From positions 62,001 to 126,000 of the forward strand of contig WBMZ01004779.1 of the NCBI GenBank assembly GCA_013400975.1: a stretch of DNA of 64,000 nucleotides, given 5' to 3'. Origin of the DNA: Atrichornis clamosus (lineage: Eukaryota; Chordata; Aves; Passeriformes; Menuridae). The position numbers were made by a program, and so were the translations under genes. The notes beneath the pieces are model-generated. The model saw only the letters and a list, made by a program, of their open reading frames with translations, was not told where the DNA came from and ran no database searches. This document shows positions 39,891 through 52,416 of this stretch, piece by piece (within the stretch, counting starts at the first letter, position 1; the number at the start of each line of letters is the position of its first letter).

Positions 39891-42800
39891 TTTACAGCTT
39901 CCTATAGCAACAGAACAGATTGCAAGTAGCAAAAGAGAGCAGCCAGAGTGTCATCGCTGAGATGGTTTGGAGACCGTTTTTCAAAGCCAGGAGACTGGGA
40001 CAAATAATCCGGGAAGCTGAGATTGTAATCTCAATGGGTTTCTACCCAGATAAATAAAGCTAATAAAAAGAACCGGGCAGAATCCAGGAAATTTTGCAGA
40101 TGAACAACTTGCTGCTTACTGCCTTCTCAGTTCTGCCCTGTTCCTTTACCTTTGATTCAGGATCAATTCTCAAGAGCATCTTGCGCAGAGAAGAATAATT
40201 AAAAAAATACCCTGCCAAAATGATGAGCAGGATCTGCAGCAACACATTTACTGTGTGAGAAAGAATGACAGAAAAATAACCAATAGTATTGCAGAAAAAT
40301 GCTCTCTCTCAGTTATTTTGTATGAAGAAGGCATAAAATGACTTGGTTTCTCAAAAAAAGAAAAAAAAAAAGTCAAACGTTCCTGTTCCCTCCCCATTTG
40401 CAGTTTGCTCAACACTGAAATTGTGCAAACAAGTTAGGGGCTCATCCTGCAAGACACTGAGCAGCTCCTGTGACACACCAGGCATTATGTGTTGAGACCT
40501 CGCACCCCTAATTAATGACTAATTAGAACAGTAAAGCATTCTGCCCTGTCCAATGAAGTGACGAGAGTCCAGCTGAGATTCAGCTGAGCGAGTGATACGC
40601 ACTCAACTTGCTGGAAAAACATGCCTTGTGTGGAGCGGGCTCAGATCATAATTTAGCAAAGCACCACCATGCCAGGACACGGGGAACCCGATCTGCTGGC
40701 AGACAGGCTGGCTCCAGGCAGCTCCAGGCTGCCAGCTCCCACTTCTCTGTGCTCAGAAAGCCATGTGCAAACACCGTCACTGCCTGCACACGGCCCTGAC
40801 CACTCCAGACAGATTGCTCATAAAAACCACATAAAACAGAACCCGGTGCAAGAATATTAAAACTATAAACTGCATGATGAAAGCCTTATGAAATGCACAT
40901 TTAAGTGTTTTTATTACTTTAATTCAGCCTCTGAGTACATAAATATGAAAGCGCACGTTTTTAATTATAGGATATGTACTATTTTTAACTCAGAGTCTCA
41001 TCTCCTCTCTCTTCAGTGGTTTAGTGGTGATAACCAAACAGGCAGCCCTTCCACACACCAATGAATCTACAGAGCCAGAGGCCTCTCAGAGGCCAATTCA
41101 CCTCACCCCAATCAACGGCTGCTCTAAATCCAGGGTCCTGTGTTCCTGTGGTACCTCCTCTATAGCAGTAAATCACTGCAGCACCCAAGTGCTTCACACC
41201 ATTATGACACTGAACTTCCTCCGCAGATGTGAAGGGGTTTCTGCTCTCCAACAAGGTCCTGCCACACACAGCCACAAACAACCCAAGGAGATGTTTCTTC
41301 TTCAAAATTCCATTTCAATTTTCAAGAAAAGAAAAAGAAAAAGGTTTCGCTTTGCCCTTGTTTTGGCCAGGAGCTCTGCAAAAAAGTCTGCAAAAAGCTG
41401 CTGCGTGGGAAATGGAGCAGGTTGGGAGATGCTGCATTTGAGCAACACAGGACCATACAGTCTAAGACATCTTGGTTCTGTCTGTACAGCTAAACAAGTT
41501 TTTTCCTCTGATGAAATATAGGCCAACACATTCCCCTTGCTCTCTTCCCCAAGAGGCACAAAACATTAATGCAGTCATTTCATTAATTCAGACTTCACAC
41601 ATCAAAGTGAATTGCTCTGGGTTTGCTTCTGGATAGGACTGAAGACATTCCAAACACCCAAGCCCAGTGGGAGAGGGCATTTCAGACACGGTGTGAGTCT
41701 GGACACCCGTGTGGACAAGGGCTGCTTGAAGATGGCAAAGGCTGCTCAGGTGCAGGCGAGAGCACGGGGGGCATTAAGAAAATTACCCTTTGAAGAGAAT
41801 AAGCGTAAGTTCATTTCAATTTTTTTTTTAAATTCACTTTTTTATGATAATGTCATGCTAGAGGCTGCTTAAGCCCTGCCATACAGCTCTCAGGTCCTGC
41901 AGATGCTGCCTAGTTTCCCACCTCTGTAAAAATACTACAACAGTAAGTGCACACACCACTATCCCTGCCCCTCCTCCCAAACCATGGCTCCCTGTGTGAG
42001 GAAGAGCTCTACTGCTGCTGGGTTGCCACAGCGGGAGAGGAAATGGAAGTGTTAGGGGAAGAAACAAAGGCAGATCTGGAAAGCAGTGAAATCCAAGCAC
42101 AGGAAATTCATTTATCACAGAAAAGATTTGAAGTATGAAAAAAATGCAACACATCTCATTTCTGTACTGTCAACAGGCTCCATGTACAGGCTACAAATCC
42201 TGGTCTGTGTTCTGCAGCAGTCGCATTGCTCAGTGCTCAGGTGGGACAAGAAACAGGAAAAGCTTGAAAAGACCTGAAAACAGGGAAGTTTCTTAGAAAG
42301 AGAGAAAATCCTATTTTTTCCAGGAGACCCCTCAACTCATCATTTCCTTCTTGTCTGCATTTCAGGCATAGCAGCTGCCCCACTTGTAGGAACAGAGTTG
42401 TGTGAGTTACTTTCAGCATCCCCTGAGCTGTCTCAAATTCCCAAAAGCCCTCCTCGTTTCTGTAGCCCTCCTTCCCCTGCTTTCCACCCTTTGGGATAAG
42501 CAAAGCTTCTGCTGGTGATGAAGCTCTCAACCTCCGCACATAAAGCTCTCCAACAGCTAAAATACAGCTCCTGGAAACAGCACCAGCCTAAGATCCTGTT
42601 ATTCAAACCACGCTTGTGTATTCAAATCCTCACTGCTGTCCTCCCGAATGGTTACAAACCCAACTGCTGTGTCTTTGTAGGGCAGGATTTTTTATTTTCT
42701 AAGAGTAACCATGACTTCATAAGCACACATTTGCCCCACCTAGGCACAAAACTCATCTGAATTCATCATTAGACTAACAGCAAAATATAGCAGGGAGAAA

Positions 42801-45800
42801 ATAGAGCCTTGTGGACACCTCACCTTAGCTGTGGGAAGAGAGTTTTAAGTCTCTACTCTGACCAGCTTTAGTACAGTGAATTGAACCTGAATTTCACACA
42901 CATCATACACAGTTCCTGTGACAAGTTTCTGCACATTTCAGACTCCCATCATCTCAGTTTGACCTGTAATTTCACCTAGGAGCACACTCCCAAGTACATC
43001 TACTCTCAAGTTTCATCACATCACCACCAAGCTCTCCGCAATTCACTCTCATGGAATACAGTGAGTGGTAAAAATACAGCCAAAGAGATAAGGTACAAAA
43101 TCCACTGAAAAGAGATGAGGGACAGAAAGCAGAAAGAAAACCTCAAAACCCCAAAACAATGCTGGAGAAGGAAGCTGACCATGAAACCGAGAATAAAAAT
43201 AAGCTGCAAAGACTGTGTTGAAACGATCACATTCTATCAAGTTCCCTCATCTTCGTTTCCTAGCTTCTTGTAGGGAAAAAGAATCTCCATTCTGGAGAGC
43301 TGAACTGAGGGTTGAATCAGGGAAGACATTTCACATTGCAAAAGAGGAATTTTCAGAAAACATGGAAGGAGGAACAAAAAAAAATTGGCTTGGGAGAAGT
43401 AATTAAGCATTTTCCATCAAATCTGACGTTTGGCATCTGCTCAGGTGTCTGCTGAGACTTGCTTTGTTTCCAGTTAATATGTACGACATAATGTGATGTA
43501 GCTTTTAGGTAAATAACTCTCGAGAGCCTACACTGGGGGAGGCAGACAGGCAGCCTCAGGGGTGGGAGGGAGAAGATGGACAGCATCTTATTTACTTGGC
43601 TTTTAACAACGATGCAGGGTATCCAGCTGCATAGCACCACATGCCAGAGAAGCTCTACAGCCACACCTGAACTGGATTAGGCACTGACTAAATGGCATGG
43701 CTACAGTTACACTGACAAGATTATTCTGCATACAAGGCTCAACAAGCCTTGCTCTTATTGGGGATGTTTGTGCTTCTACGAGTTGGCTGAAATGAAAGAA
43801 GTGGTCCCACGACTAATTATACACATCTTCAAGTGCACAGTCCTCTTTGCCATGTAAAGCCCAACATTCTCTAGATTCTAGCACTGAGCTTTGCAAACCA
43901 AAGGAAACACAAACTAAGGCCCCACCTTACTGGGGAAGGGTGGAAAAGAGGCATGCTGGTCGCTTCTAAGGCACCTAGGAAAGCACGAGTTCTTTCCCCT
44001 GCCCACAGCTCATGACTTTCTCTGTGTTCTCAGTTTGGCAGGTGGATCTGACCCTGCTGCATCAGAAGCAAGCAGTGCTGAGAGTCCCAAACTCTCCCAG
44101 CTACAGCCCAGCAGGTACTTGCAGAGGTCATGACTTCCCACAGGAAGGTGAACTGGTGTTTTTGGGTGCAAAAGCAGTGGCACAGCCATGTTATGACCTC
44201 ACAAAGTACCCAGATGAAGAATCAATCAAGAAGATTGCAATTAAGGCTCTTGGCAGGAGGAACAGAGGTGAGCCCTTGAATGTCACCTTCCTCTGCGATT
44301 CACAGGAGGCGTGTCCGGAGCAGAGCCTGGTGGTCCAGGCTTAATTTTCCAAGGTGTAAATTGGCTGCCAGTCCCTCGGCTCCCAATTTGTGCAATGGAG
44401 ATGCAGGACTATGCAGCCCTTCAGGCCCTCAGCTGTACTCACACCCCCACCACATTCACTGCATCTCCTGCCTGTGCCCTGCCCGCCCTGCTGGCTTTGC
44501 AGGCGGCTGTTCCTTATCAGCTACGTGCTCACAGCAGGAAGGTAATGAAGCCTCTCACATCCCCCTCTGTCGGCTGCTGACACATGGGGTGCACGTCCCC
44601 CAACACAGAGACAGCTAATTAAAGCTGTTTTCCTTAATCTTTACCTCCCTCCTTGCTCATGCCAACAAATTGTGCCATCCATATTTATGACTTCAGTTTT
44701 TCAAACACGAGGGCTTCTGAAACGGCACAAAAGTATTTTTTCCGTGGCCCACGACTACATAAAAGGGGCCAGCCACAGACCCAAGGCAGACATAAGGCAC
44801 AAGTGCCCAAAACAAATATGCATCTTGGAACACCAGCATTCACCGGTGGCTGAGATGCGAAGGAGAAAGGAATAAATCACGATAAAAGCGAGACGTGCAG
44901 GATTTGCTCTGAGGTGCTTACTGCAGGCTAAACTGACAACATCTGCCCTGAGCCCTCCTGAAAGTGTCTTTCATCTGGGTTTCTGTTAAATGCGTGTTTC
45001 TATTTACATACATCCAACTAATTCAATCAAAACTGAACTCTAAATTGGTCCTCAAGGGAATCCTCGAAAACACTTTTTATCTTCATGCAGAAATTAAGAT
45101 TAGAAGAAAAACTGGGTTGAAGAACTGTCTTCCCAACAGCTCAGAAATACTGTAAAAATCGCAAGCAGCAGAACCCACCTTGGCTTCAGGCAGGGACACA
45201 GCTCAGCACAGGAACACAGCACCAGCCAGGGAAGGACAAAGGCTTTGACACTCAAGGGCTGAGGTGAGAAGTGATGATGGCCATCTTCATACTCGTGAGG
45301 TCCTGCTGCAGAGGGGCCCAGGCAACACACCTCTCCTGGCTTTCAAGGCACCTTTCTGTCTCTCACCACTGGGCTGGCAATGTGGAGAGAGAAACTTTAC
45401 ACTGTGGCACGTGTGGTGGAGGCAGCCACAGGACAAACCCTTGGTGCCTCACCTGCCACAGCCAAGGCTCATCTCCAGCACCAAAATCCTGCTCTCTCTC
45501 TGTCCTTTGCCTCTCCTATCAGTAAGTCCTGTTATCACATATGGATTCGTCCATCCAGGAATAAATGGAGACCACCATGACATTTCATAAAAAGCACTCA
45601 ACAGCTGTGTTATGGTGAGGACCTCTTCCTGTAAATAAGCTGGTGACCTAAACTGAAAAGGCAGCAATTCAACTACAAATCCCTTGAAACAGTGATTATG
45701 GTATTCAGTGAAATTAATGTGTTACAACATTGCCAATTTTTGATGCAGATTTCTCATCCATGTATATCCTTAGCAATTTAGTTTGCCTTCACAAAAGATA

Positions 45801-46410
45801 ACCTCTGGGTCACAGGATAATTTTTGAGCAATTTTGTATAGCAACAACAGCATTTCAAATGAAAAGAATGCAGGGGTATTAATGCTAGAGAAACCTCAGT
45901 TAGAAAGAGGTTGCTATGCTAAGCACTGTGGTATTTGGGACAGCTGGAAAACAACAGGAAGAAAAGTTTGTAACAGAAAGAAAAGACAATACTGGAGGAA
46001 AATTGTTCATGTGGGGAAAAATACGTTTGCTTTTTTCTGACAGGTTTAGTGTAGATTCTTCTCTCTAAGGTGCTCATGAAAACTGCTATTGACTGACACA
46101 AATTCTCCCTTTTTCACACCTCCTCCTAAGAGCAACCATGAACTAAAAAAGACTTGACATCCAAACAATGGCTTAATTCTCTATTGAATAAATCAGCAAA
46201 CGTCCAACACTTTGAGATTAACTGAATTTTGCTGCATTCAGCAGTGGGCACAAGAGAATATCAAGTGACGACCAGGAAGAGGGCAGGTGTATATGACACC
46301 TGCAAGAAGTCTCCCAAGTTTTAAAATATCTTCTTGTCTGTGTTCTTCTCAGCCTGATCTCGAGTCACACACCGCTCTACCAGGCACCTCTCCCAGGTAT
46401 ACGGAAAGGT

Positions 46411-46430
46411 GAAGGTCTGTGAAGGTCTGT
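46411..46430 (+). repeat. Perfect 10-bp tandem duplicate
   Basis: GAAGGTCTGT occurs twice in a row. Confidence 0.85.
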
Positions 46431-47050
46431 ACAAACCTCCTGCACTTACAGCATTCCTTGGAAAGGAATTCTGCAAGTCTACTGTGAGCCACCTCTGTGG
46501 GTAGAATTTGGCCCATTACCATCACAAAGCATGTCTGGGTTGAGATGCAATATTCTGTAATGGCCTTAAGCAAGAGTGGTATGAAATAGAAGTCAAAATC
46601 AAATAAAATTTGCAACACTGAAATTCTAAAGGAAAAGACAAATGCATTTAATGAAGTACAACTGTATCACCATTACCATTAAATTTTATTGCATTTCTTT
46701 GAAAGTTCAGCTGACACAAAGCAGCTGATTTCTGCAGAAAAAAAGTGTCATATGATGGAATTTTGGGACTGAAACCTTATAATGCACAATTTCTGGTCAT
46801 TAGCTAAATGAAAGCATATTGAATTCCATAATCACTATGAAGACATGCTATAAAGACAACAAATTGTGACATATCTTGTCAGTCGGATCCAAAAAGCTAC
46901 AATAAACCAAACCCACCGTGTCTGCAGTGACAGCTCCTATGGGAGCTAAAAAGCCCCCTGTGTTACCTTGGGATTCAAAGGGAAAACAGAACTTAGCAAG
47001 ATCACAGCAGGACTGAAGCACTTCACTGCTGTGTGGCCAAGGCTAGAACA

Positions 47051-47188
47051 CCCCACCCCTGGAAGGGTTCGAGGCCAGGCTGGAGGGGGCTTTGAGCAAC
47101 CTGGTCTAGTGAATGGCATCCCTGCCCATGGCAGGGGGTTGGAACTGGATGATCCTTAATGTCCCTTCCGACTTTTATGATTATGATG
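47051..47188 (+). mobile_element. CR1 LINE 3' fragment
   Basis: A clear avian CR1 3' end: CCTGGAAGGGTTCGAGGCC, AGGCTGGAGGGGGCTTTGAG, CAACCTGGTCTAGTG, CCTGCCCATGGCAGGGGG, TTGGAACTGGATGATCCTTA, GTCCCTTCCGAC, then a TTATGATTATGATG tail. It keeps more of the consensus than the 27.5-kb copy, so it may be younger. 5'-truncated, about 140 bp. Confidence 0.92.
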
Positions 47189-49299
47189 CCCTCATCACCG
47201 ACTGAGGAAGAAGAGCCCTTAGCTGTCCTCTGTTAGCTCTTGCAACAGATTTGTCCTCAGGTCTGCCTCATTTCTGCAGCTACTGACCTGTTCAGAACTC
47301 TGATTAGGACTAGACCTAACCAGAACGTGCAACCAATATATAAGCACTTTGTTCCACTTCAGAAACCTTGGTGTCAACCAACATAAACAGGGATTATGGG
47401 GGCCCGTCACACATTGCTACTCATGTCTGATACCATCTGCTAAGTCTATCCACTGGAGTCATTAAATCGTCTGGGAGATTGCACAGAGCACTCACCATGG
47501 TGATTTTTGAATGAAGCAGAACAGAATGTGAGTCCTGAAGCTGGCCTGAAGGTAACTGGTGAATAATGTAGCTGACATCTCCCCGTGCTCAGCATCGCTT
47601 CCTGCCCCCCTCCCCTTCTTGTTGGCCTATCCTTTTACCTGTAGGGCTTCTTGCTACCCATACCCAAGCCACCAGCTTCACTGCCCTATTGCTTTCCAGT
47701 CACTTCAAATCAGGTAAGGCTCCCAGGTTGAACTTTAAAAGAGGGGAAATATGCATTGCTAATGATACACCCTCCCAAAGAAGCTTTCTTCGGGGAATAG
47801 TGCATGTCCTTAGTCCCATAAGTGGGAAGCTTCAGGCAGAAAATCTTACCTCTTATCTCATTTAGTCTTTGCACTTTGTGCCTGTATCCCTGCACCCTGT
47901 AGGAATTTAATATTGAGCCCAAGGGTTTACTGATCATCTTGCCTGCAGAGTAAAGGATATCCTTGGCACATTAAGGTAAAGCAGCCAGACCCTTCAGCCT
48001 ACCTCTAAAATGGAGATAACTCGGAGATTTCCAATGAGCCGTTCATAAGATACAATGTTCCCTTTGACAACCACCTGTCTGCTCCAAGCACCAATTCCTT
48101 ACAGAGCTGTCACAGTATCCAGACAGCTGTCACTGCACCACAGACAAAGGAAAACCAAGCTAATCCTTATATATTTATACTACATCTCCAAAGAGATATC
48201 AAAGAATCTCTTTTGCCCCCCATTTCTAGAATCAGAACTGATCACAGCAACTTCTCCGAAATAAACCAGGTGATTTTCCAGCCTCAGAAACACCATGCCC
48301 AGAACTTGGTGGCGTTCCAGCACTCACCCTCAACACAGTCCTGCAGGTACTTCATGCCAGGTTCTGACAACCAACATCATCCAAACAATTAATGAAAAAA
48401 TTAACTCAAAAAAGCCACTCCAAAACACAGTTTCTGGACTTAAACAGTAACACTGACCAGCACTGTGTGGAAGCTTTAAACTGATTCTATTTTGAAACCA
48501 AGTCATTCAACTTCTACTGTCAAACACACATGAAATATATAAAGCCCATGTGAAGGTCTGGAGGAGACAGCAATCATATTATTTTACTCAATTCAATTTC
48601 TATTTGAACACAGCTCAAAGAACACAGCACCAGTCCAAATCTAACGTGGCAGGCAGTGGGAAAGTGGATTGCTTCTGCTGTGTCTTCAGTCAGGTTTCTT
48701 GCTGAATAGCTGTATATGAATAGGGAATAATGGACAATGATTTTACTCCACTTTTTATTTTTTGTAAGACAGAGGAATAGAAAAATAAAGCCATCTCTAT
48801 TTAGAAGGTCAATTAGACCAGCTTGGAAAAAAGAAAAATATATCAAATTGAGACATTATTTTAACAGTTTCCCTTTATGTTTGCTGTTTGTCTCCACACA
48901 AATTGCTGTTCTGAGTCCCTCTGCTCTCCTGGCCCCTCCTCTTTTCAGCACAAGTTACTTTACTAATCCTGTACCCAGGACACACAACATGCTCCTGCTG
49001 CTCTGCAGCCGGATGGGCTGATCACCACTTCATGTCTTTGGAAAGCTTTTCTCTTTCAGAACATCTGGTTTCAACTTAAAACCATGTTCTGAAATACATT
49101 GAATTGAGCTCCCGGGGAAGTGAGCAGAAGCCAAATCCACTGCACTCCTCCATCCATCATCCTCCCATTCTAAAATACAACTCCCCCCCCTCCCAGTGCT
49201 CTACTTCCAGGGAACAGACCCTCTCCACAGCTAACTGTCCATCCTTAAAGTTTCAATTTGAAACGCTGCTCTGGCCACATGCAGATGACCTCTTGTCAC

Positions 49300-49740
49300 G
49301 GCGAGTTACCTGTCATAGCTGTAACTCTGAGCTCCCCTCTCCCATCACTGCAGCTGGGCTGCAGCTGTTATTCAGACAGTTGTTTTCCTCTCCTCTGAGT
49401 AAAGTTACCCAACTGCTATTATATCAATATTGAGACCCTCTGACTTCTATATCACACTTACATTGTGGCTATTATTTGCATGTTTATGCCTTCCTGTGGG
49501 TACAGCTACCTGATACTATTACCTGTGTAGTTAGTTATACTTTCCTAAGGGGGTACTTACTTCACCGGCTGTACTTAAATCGTCTTCCACAGCTGTAGTT
49601 ACATTGTCAGATTTGTATAAATAGTGTGGTTACAGTCAAGAAGGCAATGTTTGCAGTGCTGCAATTATTTATCCAGCACCAGGATCCCATGGTATAAATA
49701 CCTCATTCAGAGGCTGAGTTACACTGCTCTGTGTATAAAT
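49300..49740 (+). repeat. TTAC-rich region, possible degenerate tandem repeat
   Basis: TTAC recurs at 49306, 49405, 49458, 49519, 49557, 49599, 49630 and 49719, often beside GCTATTAT- or CTGTA-like words. Two stretches share GTTACA/GTTACAC followed within about 16 bp by TGTATAAATA (49598-49623 and 49718-49741). Spacing is irregular, so an ancient, eroded array is only one reading. Confidence 0.3.
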
Positions 49741-51100
49741 AATTGCTGGGAAGGTGGATCTCGATCACACAGCTCCTACTTCAGAGTAAAGCACAGCACA
49801 GGATGGGAGACAGCAAGGTATTGGCCTTGCTGTCACATGCACAAGGGATGTGTTGGCTTCAGAACTCCAAATTTCTTAACATTCCTTTTCTCAGACACAA
49901 AATCTCTCACGCTGTTCAGTATCATAATTTTCCAGGTGAATTGTTGTACCTGCCTAAAGGACTTGCACTATTTCCATCACTGCAGTATCTCAGTGCCAAG
50001 TCTCATAAAGACAAAATCCACCAACACACAGGCTTAACTAGGAGCAACGAGGTACAGTGTGACAGCCAACCAACATCACACACAGTGGGAACAGAAAACC
50101 AATTATTTGCTCCTAAAGGATGAGGCGTTTCACTGCTACTGTGCCACCAATTCATCAACAGAAATGATTATGTTGATGCAGCAGGTTAATACACAGCAGA
50201 TCAGATCAAAGGTCCACCTAAGCTCATCATTCCTTCTTGTACAGCAACCACACATTGCAGCGTGAGAAAAAAAGATGCAAACCGGACAAATCCAGATGAA
50301 AACTAGCACTCTCCATCTCTGCCTTCAGTCCCAGTCACTCTTTCCCAGCACATACTCATATATCCACCTCAATTAACATCTGCTCTGCAATGCTGTAAGA
50401 GAGCTCTCTTTGCATAGATGTCTGGGATAGGACGCCACCAGCAAACATCTCCTCGCTTTCTTCAGGCACCAAGCCATCTTTGACTTCCATGGGGAAGATT
50501 ATATTGAGCAACACCTGCTGCTCTGTCAGAAGCATTTTCCACTAATATGAATCACTGTCCTTCCTGACAGTCTTCAGATCCACACGTGGCCCAAGAATTG
50601 GCAGAAGGGATTGCTACAGCAAGCAAAGACAGTGGTTCTGCAGAAACTTGATAGTTTGACAGGGAAGCTCCTCAAGGAAGCACCTCAGTGAAAAAAATAC
50701 AGGAGTTCCATGTGATGTTCAGTGTGGGTCTCAGAAGAGAGACACAATGTTCGACTTTAAAATTGCATGTGAAACAGTCTGGAGGTGGCATCCTTGAAGC
50801 AGAAGTGGGAAGAGACCCTGCACCAGCCTAAAAAAAGGGTTCACCTCCACTCTAGTGTTGCCACCAGCACGGTCCTTGGCACCAGGAAGGAATATTTGCA
50901 GCTCTCCTCCAGTGCAGTGGTGAAGTGAGAGCCCTTTTTTAAATAGTGATGGGAGAGGAAAAAAAACCAAACATTTTTTCTATGCAAGTATAAAATTCAG
51001 GTAGTAGTCAAACATCCAACACTTTCTTGTTTCTAATTTCACTGCATCTTTCCATTGAAACATCCCCAGGGACACATACTACATGTTTTGGCAGATGAGA

Positions 51101-51120
51101 TTTTTTTTTTTTTTTTTTTT
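51101..51120 (+). repeat. T20 homopolymer
   Basis: Twenty consecutive T residues, the longest homopolymer in the window. On the minus strand it could be an old poly(A) tail, but the neighbouring 3-prime-end-like body (to the right) is not a family I recognise. Confidence 0.9.
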
Positions 51121-52403
51121 ACCATGTAGGATTTCCCCTTTGCAACACCTTCTGCCTATGATAGATTTTCTTATTAGAGGATTTCAAAGCACAGCAAAAA
51201 GCCTTTAAAATACTTTTTTAAAACTGCAAAATTAAGTCTTTATAAAATAAGTGATCACAGAAAATGTAATCCAACTACAAAGTAGTCATAAATTATGATG
51301 TAATTTATATTTGAAGTGATAACACTCAACATAAGTGATGAGTCCAGGCTCATCTGTTTTGTTGTTTGGTGGTGGTGGGTTTAAGTGAAAAAATTACTCA
51401 TTCTTTAGTGTTATCTTATCTCTGTACTTCCAGTCCATAAAGAAGTCCCAGAACCATTACAGAAAATGCATTTCCCACCACCATGTAACCAAGTCCTCAA
51501 CTGCTTCAAATCGTAACACCTGAGGCCAGGAGACACCATTTGATAACCAGTAACAACTCTCTTCTAACACAGACCATTACCTTTTGCCCAGTTTTCTTTA
51601 AACTGAGCTCAGCAGTGCATAATTTCCTGCAAAATATCTTTCAGAAAGGCATTCAATCATGATCTGAAGATATCAAGAAGAGTTAACTCTGCTCTATTCT
51701 TTACCTCCTTAATCTCAATGATTATCTAAAATTACTCTTTAAAACACTCATCACTCTTCTAATGTAGATTCATCTGGCTCCATCTTTCAAACATTAATTC
51801 CTGTTATGCATCTCTCTGCTGGATTCAAGAGCTTTTTAATAGTCAGTATTCTCCCATAGTAGGAATATTTATTTATAACCTGTAACTAAGCCACTGCAAA
51901 ATCATGTTGATAAGCAAACCAAACAGACTCAGATAATACTTCAAGGTGTACCCAAGCATCTAGAAGCTTTGAATCTCAGCCATTACCAGAGATTAAAAAA
52001 GGACTTTTCTTGCACATCTGCTGCAGGTTAAGCTACTGGCTAGTATAACCCATCTAAAATCTAAATCAAAATCTCTCTCAATCTCTCCCTCTCTCTTACA
52101 CGTTCATGACAAATGGCCAGATAATTTATCTCTATATGAAGCGTTAGTTAGTCCTGATTCCTTCATACCAAGACCTTCTCTTCTTTCACAGAGGCACATG
52201 TGACACTCTCATCTTATCAAGAGGATCCATTAGACTTGGATTCCCTCAAATACCCTTGGAATCAAATGGAATGTTGCCAAATGTATTAGAATATAACCAT
52301 CATATAAATGGGTTTTATGCCTACAGGTCTTGTGATCTCCAGGTAAACAACAGATCAGCCTCTCTGTATATCTGATAAAAATCAAAGACTTCCTTACAGG
52401 GAG

Positions 52404-52416
52404 AAAAAAAAAAAAA
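52404..52416 (+). repeat. A13 homopolymer
   Basis: Thirteen A residues, followed 10 bp later by a T8 run; together they could form a weak A/T hairpin. Confidence 0.8.

Larger units (their letters stand above)
27663..47050. other. Gene-free stretch between two CR1 fragments
   Basis: No exon is recognised. It holds CTC repeats (30131-30160), an ATT run (35828-35847), poly-T and purine tracts (37130-37220), a small CpG cluster (39550-39720), an A17 run followed by an AAAC repeat (39858-39890), a perfect 10-bp tandem duplicate (46411-46430), and AT-rich blocks at 28150-28290, 38460-38720 and 40850-40985 that look like candidate conserved non-coding elements. The longest frame, 37107-37688 plus, translates partly from simple repeats and is not a credible gene. 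Confidence 0.6.

Noticed and set aside
41024..41521. 165-codon + strand frame
   Set aside because: Overlaps other frames in several phases, has a Lys-rich low-complexity segment and no recognisable domain.
44012..44344. 110-codon + strand frame with gene-like composition
   Set aside because: I could not match it to any family and the flanks lack convincing splice acceptor and donor in consistent phase.
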